Below, in pieces: positions 8,515-11,330 of a stretch of 11,330 bases of DNA (position 1 is its first letter; each line of letters begins with the position of its first letter). The notes beneath the pieces are model-generated. The model was not told the origin of the DNA. It made no database searches and saw nothing but the letters and a program-made list of their open reading frames with translations. Origin of the DNA: Euperipatoides rowelli (lineage: Eukaryota > Onychophora > Udeonychophora > Euonychophora > Peripatopsidae); assembly GCA_003024985.2 (NCBI GenBank), contig PXIH01S0054353.1. One strand, given 5' to 3'. Position numbers and translations under genes: made by a program.

Positions 8515-8817
8515 CTAAGGGGAAAAGCCAACTATCAAAAGGATGAACTTACCCCGTTGAAGAGGACACTGTCTTATCTTTAGAACAATAAAGAATTGTT
8601 TCCTGATGGCAAAACTATTACTTCTCTGCCCTAATTTCTCTTTACCTATTTTAAAGAGATGCTTTCCAGAAGCTGTAGTATCAATCCAGGAAGCAAGAGG
8701 AGTAAGCACCATACACGGACCAGTTTAATGTCTCCCAACTCCCCTCTGAACACAAACTCTCTGTAGTTGAACCATCTTCGAAAAATGATGTCCCTTCAAG
8801 GCTGTGGTGACCGCAAC
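8515..8817 (-). other. Possible short exon(s) on the minus strand inside the insertion
   Basis: This stretch is richer in G+C than its surroundings. On the minus strand a 44-codon frame (8815 down to the TGA at 8683-8681) contains CGHHSLEGTSFFEDG and LCSEGSWETLNWSVYG, an unusually protein-like composition. An acceptor-like CTGCAG lies just before it. An overlapping ATG frame (8712 down) reaches GGGGTAAGTTC near 8550, a good donor match. The two frames are not in register and neither is recognised. The stretch may be a captured exon, a relic of the retroelement, or chance. Confidence 0.25.
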
Positions 8818-9102
8818 CTGCAGGTTAGCTCTTTCTGATTAGTTACCTTAGTAGTACATACTAATTTAAATAACATTCTGAACTTATAATTCAGTTGTAT
8901 TGCGCTTACATATTATACACTCACATACACCAGTTTATACAATTACAAATATGTGATTACAATAAATATACTTTTTATATAAGTCTAGTCTAGTGTCTCC
9001 TGAAAATACTATTTGGCCCATGCACTCCACCCTTATCCCTTCCTAGCCCAAGTACAATATTGCTCCCAAGTGTTTCTCACGTTACCACTCACAAACCCAT
9101 CA

Positions 9103-9106
9103 CATG
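9103..9106. repeat. Target-site duplication, right copy (catg)
   Basis: It follows the terminal CA of the insertion and resumes the interrupted arm as ATGATATATTGC. One mismatch from the left copy TATG is consistent with an old insertion. Confidence 0.55.
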
Positions 9107-9209
9107 ATATATTGCTTTTTTAATTAAAACTGTTTAAATATTTTAGGGAATTAATTGTTGAAAGGGGAACAGTTATGATCACAGATAGTTTCTAATGTTC
9201 ATGCATTGT
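9107..9209 (+). repeat. Element B left arm, inner part
   Basis: It pairs with about 10895-10997. The core match 9157-9181 with 10923-10947 is perfect. The flanking pieces TTTAATTAAAACTGTTTAA and TTCTAATnTTCATG also pair. Confidence 0.87.
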
Positions 9210-9522
9210 TAGTCACATTTTTCTCAATACATTCTTCTCCTTTCAACAAAAAAAAAACTAATGAGTTTGTGCAACCAACACCTATACAAGTTCCACACAT
9301 TGACAAACTCTTGATACCTGCCGCTTGCCATTCACAGTATTTAACACATTCTTTCTTACAGCTGCAATCTGGAGCTGGTCATAAAAGAGACTTAACAGAT
9401 TTTAAAAAGTTGTCTATTAGGAATCATCTCCAATTTTAACTTATTTACTACCCAACATTGTAATTGATAGTCAACACTCAAATATCAAGTGTCAGGACAT
9501 GTAGAAATAGGAGTATCTAAGC

Positions 9523-10839
9523 AGAAGGAACAAGGCAGCTGTAAAAACACTAATTATGTATTCAAGAGTAGCAGATGATAATTCTATACAAAACATTAAA
9601 GGAGCTAATTTTTCCAAATTGCATTTAAAAAGAAGAAATAAACTGAAAGTATTACTAAGTGCTACAAATTATTTTAAAGTTAGAGAAGAAATTGTATTTA
9701 TAATTCCACATCTTCTATTTCAGTGAAGTATTTGTGTAATCCAATCAAATGAAGAGTTATCTGATTACATGGCTTATGAATTAGTTCCTATACCTCCCTC
9801 ATTATTTTATGATGTTTCATTGTGCAAGTGCCAAATTTTTTTTCTTAGTACCTATCTACTCACAATGGCAAGATTCAGCAGATATTTAGAAGCAGGTGAC
9901 AAATGTTAAGCTATTGATGAAGGTCAATTTTTGCATAAAGTGGTTTGGCCAAAATTAACTACCTTTAAGACCATATTTCAGCAATATTTGTCCTACATAC
10001 TCCATAACTTTGGAATTGCAGAAAAATAGTTTTTGATAGGTATCTTGATGAACCAACAACAAAATCTTTGGAATAAAGTTAAAGAGATGCTGGTATTTTT
10101 TCACCATATATCTTATGTGGATGGAAACATTATGACCCATGTTTCCCAGGTAACATCATTGTGTAACCCTAAGAATAAAACATATTTCATTAAAAGTTTG
10201 ATTAATTTTCTAAACAATCTAGTATTCATTTCTTTCAAGCTGAAGATGATGTTGATAAAGTTGTTGAATAAGATATAAAGGAATCTGAAAAAGGAAAAAA
10301 AATCCATCATTATCACTGAAGATATTGATATTTTAGTTTTGCTTTTAGCACTAACACTTCCACAATTTTCCATATACTTTCCTAAAGAAGGTACCCCCCT
10401 CCCCAATTGTCAAGTCAGTTTATAAATATTCAAAAAGTGTGAAGCCAGTTAGTAACACAACTTCTTCATTCAGTAAAAAGAATGATATCCCATCAGGAGA
10501 TTTTTGATGTAGCAGTCATTTTTAATAACTCGAATTCATTCAGGATGAAATAGTGAATGCTAGTAAATAGTTTGCCAAACATTATATGGAACTATGTACC
10601 AACATTCTCTGAGAGTTTACTATCCAATATAATTTGGGTTAGGAATTAAGCTAAATCCCATCAATTGGGGATGGTTTCTAAAAGATAACATTTTAAAAAC
10701 TGTGGTGTCTTTTTTACCATTAGCTGCAGATCATTGTTTGGATTTGGTGAGCTGCAACTGTAAGAAAATTTGTGATAAAAGCTGTGATTGCAAGTGAGTA
10801 GGTATCTATTGTTCCACAATATCTGGAACTTGTATGCAC
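9523..10839 (+). pseudogene. Decayed gene of an uncharacterised multicopy family (DxYLDE / EDIDILVLLL / Cys-cluster)
   Basis: From 9523 to 10020 one frame reads through except for stops at 9724 and 9907. It shows LSDYMAYELVPIPPSLFYDV and LHKVVWPKLTTF. A one-base loss in the A run near 10022 shifts the frame to IVFDRYLDEPTTKSLE (10026-10073), with a stop at 10074. Then come NPKNKTYFIKSLINFLNN (10165-10218), QAEDDVDKVVE (10236-10268), ITEDIDILVLLLALT (about 10312-10356), NWGWFLK near 10665-10685 and SCNCKKICDKSCDCK (10750-10794). A TGA at 10795 is followed in frame by VGIYCSTISGTC. The order of blocks matches a family I recall as repeated, mostly unnamed proteins in arthropod and cnidarian genomes. 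The acidic EDxDxLVLL block suggests a PIN/FEN-like nuclease fold, and the Cys cluster may bind zinc; both are inference. The gene fills the core of element B, so it is a candidate for the element's own protein. The N-terminus is unclear. An open frame at 9206-9439, with an acceptor-like TTCTTTCTTACAG ending at 9361, may belong to it. Confidence 0.72.
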
Positions 10840-10894
10840 AAACTCATTAGATTTTTTTCTTAGAAGGAGAAGAATGTATTGAAGAGAACATGGG

Positions 10895-11330
10895 TAATGA
10901 CATGAATATTAGAAATTAGCTATGATCATAACTGTTCCCCTTTCAACAGATCATTCTGTAAAATAATTAAACAGTTTTAATTAAACAAGCAATGTATCAT
11001 AATATAAATTGTATCTTGATTATAAATATTTTTTTTGTCTATAATATTTGTTTATTTTAAAATATTTATTAAAAATGTTATTTCAGTTTTATTTAATTTT
11101 TGTTTTTATTCACCTATAACATAAAATGTTAAGATTTTTCATACGGTTAATCCAACTGTCATTTTAATTAAAGTAAAGTTAATTTTTCATTAAGATGGAC
11201 ATTTTTTTCAATAATGCAATGATGAGATTTTAGGAGACTTTTAGTATGTTATATTACATTTTTAACAACTTTATTAGGACTGTAATTCATTTTTTTTAAA
11301 ATTTATTCAGCAAAGAGTTTATTTATTTTA
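10895..11330 (-). repeat. Element B right terminal inverted repeat (uninterrupted, runs off the window)
   Basis: It is the reverse complement of 9107-9209 followed directly by 8072-7668, with nothing matching the 1,030-bp insertion. It therefore records the pre-insertion arm. The last bases of the window still pair with TAAAATA at 7668-7674. Confidence 0.85.

Larger units (their letters stand above)
8073..9102. mobile_element. 1,030-bp TG...CA insertion in element B, solo-LTR candidate
   Basis: The insertion begins TGTGTAACGGGGTC and ends ACAAACCCATCA, between TATG and CATG. Comparison with the intact right arm shows it is extra sequence. The TG...CA ends, the 4-bp duplication and the ~1-kb non-coding body suit a solo LTR of a Gypsy-like retrotransposon, and TGTAACGGGG-type starts are common there. 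TATATAAG (8976-8983) and AATAAA (8962-8967, 8586-8591) are present, but their order does not fix orientation. No primer-binding site, polypurine tract or pol domain is visible. A different class of insertion cannot be excluded. Confidence 0.6.
7668..11330. mobile_element. Element B: long-TIR element carrying a dead multi-motif gene, cut by the window edge
   Basis: The left arm (7668-8072 plus 9107-9209, interrupted by an insertion) is the reverse complement of the right arm (10895-11330). Anchors that pair are 7772-7790 with 11227-11244, about 8011-8045 with 11015-11050, and a perfect 25-bp match of 9157-9181 with 10923-10947. The pairing continues to the last base of the window, so the right end lies beyond it. 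The core (9210-10894) is filled by one decayed gene on the plus strand. Arms carry an AAGATGG/CCATCTT motif (7810-7816, 11193-11199) like that in element A. This could be a self-mobilising family whose gene is the element's own protein, or a foldback that captured a gene. Confidence 0.8.

Noticed and set aside
9721-9848. Introns suggested by TTCTATTTCAG (to 9723) and TTTTTTTTCTTAG (to 9848)
   Set aside because: The family-like reading frame continues across both sites without a shift. The acceptor look comes from T-rich codons, although the stop at 9724 keeps the first one possible.
9955-10406. Minus-strand open frames of 61 and 97 codons
   Set aside because: They are antisense shadows of the decayed plus-strand gene, whose block order is recognisable across shifts.

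Overview
This is AT-rich eukaryotic DNA. It has long mono- and dinucleotide runs, a (CA)n/(TA)n microsatellite, decayed reading frames and no bacterial operon structure. The repeat content suggests an invertebrate, plausibly an arthropod, but nothing here fixes the species. I see no intact, confidently functional host gene.

Nearly the whole window is explained by three long-terminal-inverted-repeat (foldback-type) elements lying one after another. Element A (about 174-4925) has two ~1-kb arms (174-1163 and 3847-4925). Just inside its left arm is a frameshifted, stop-containing remnant of the C-terminal end of a protein-primed type-B DNA polymerase of the Polinton/Maverick (adintovirus-like) kind (1236-1650). 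Its core also holds a composite ~50+97-bp minisatellite (1899-2632), whose units look derived from the element's own arm, and a decayed ~52-bp tandem repeat (2643-3055). Element C (5762-7560, 1.8 kb) has ~0.6-kb arms around a ~0.6-kb core with one unrecognised open frame. Element B (7668 to beyond the right edge) has arms of at least 0.43 kb around a dead gene (9523-10839). That gene's order of motifs (an ELxPxPxSLF-like block, a DxYLDE block, an EDIDILVLLLALT block and a C-terminal CxCx3Cx3CxC cluster) matches a multicopy, poorly characterised protein family I recall from arthropod and cnidarian genomes.

Element B's left arm is split by a 1,030-bp TG...CA insertion (8073-9102) flanked by tatg/catg. 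The intact right arm supplies the pre-insertion sequence, so this is a clear nested insertion and a solo-LTR candidate. It carries the microsatellite and a short, coding-looking stretch on the minus strand. A 137-bp palindrome-ended MITE-like unit (5475-5611) lies between A and C.

All assignments come from reading the sequence by eye. Arm boundaries are approximate to roughly 10 bp unless a perfect match is cited.
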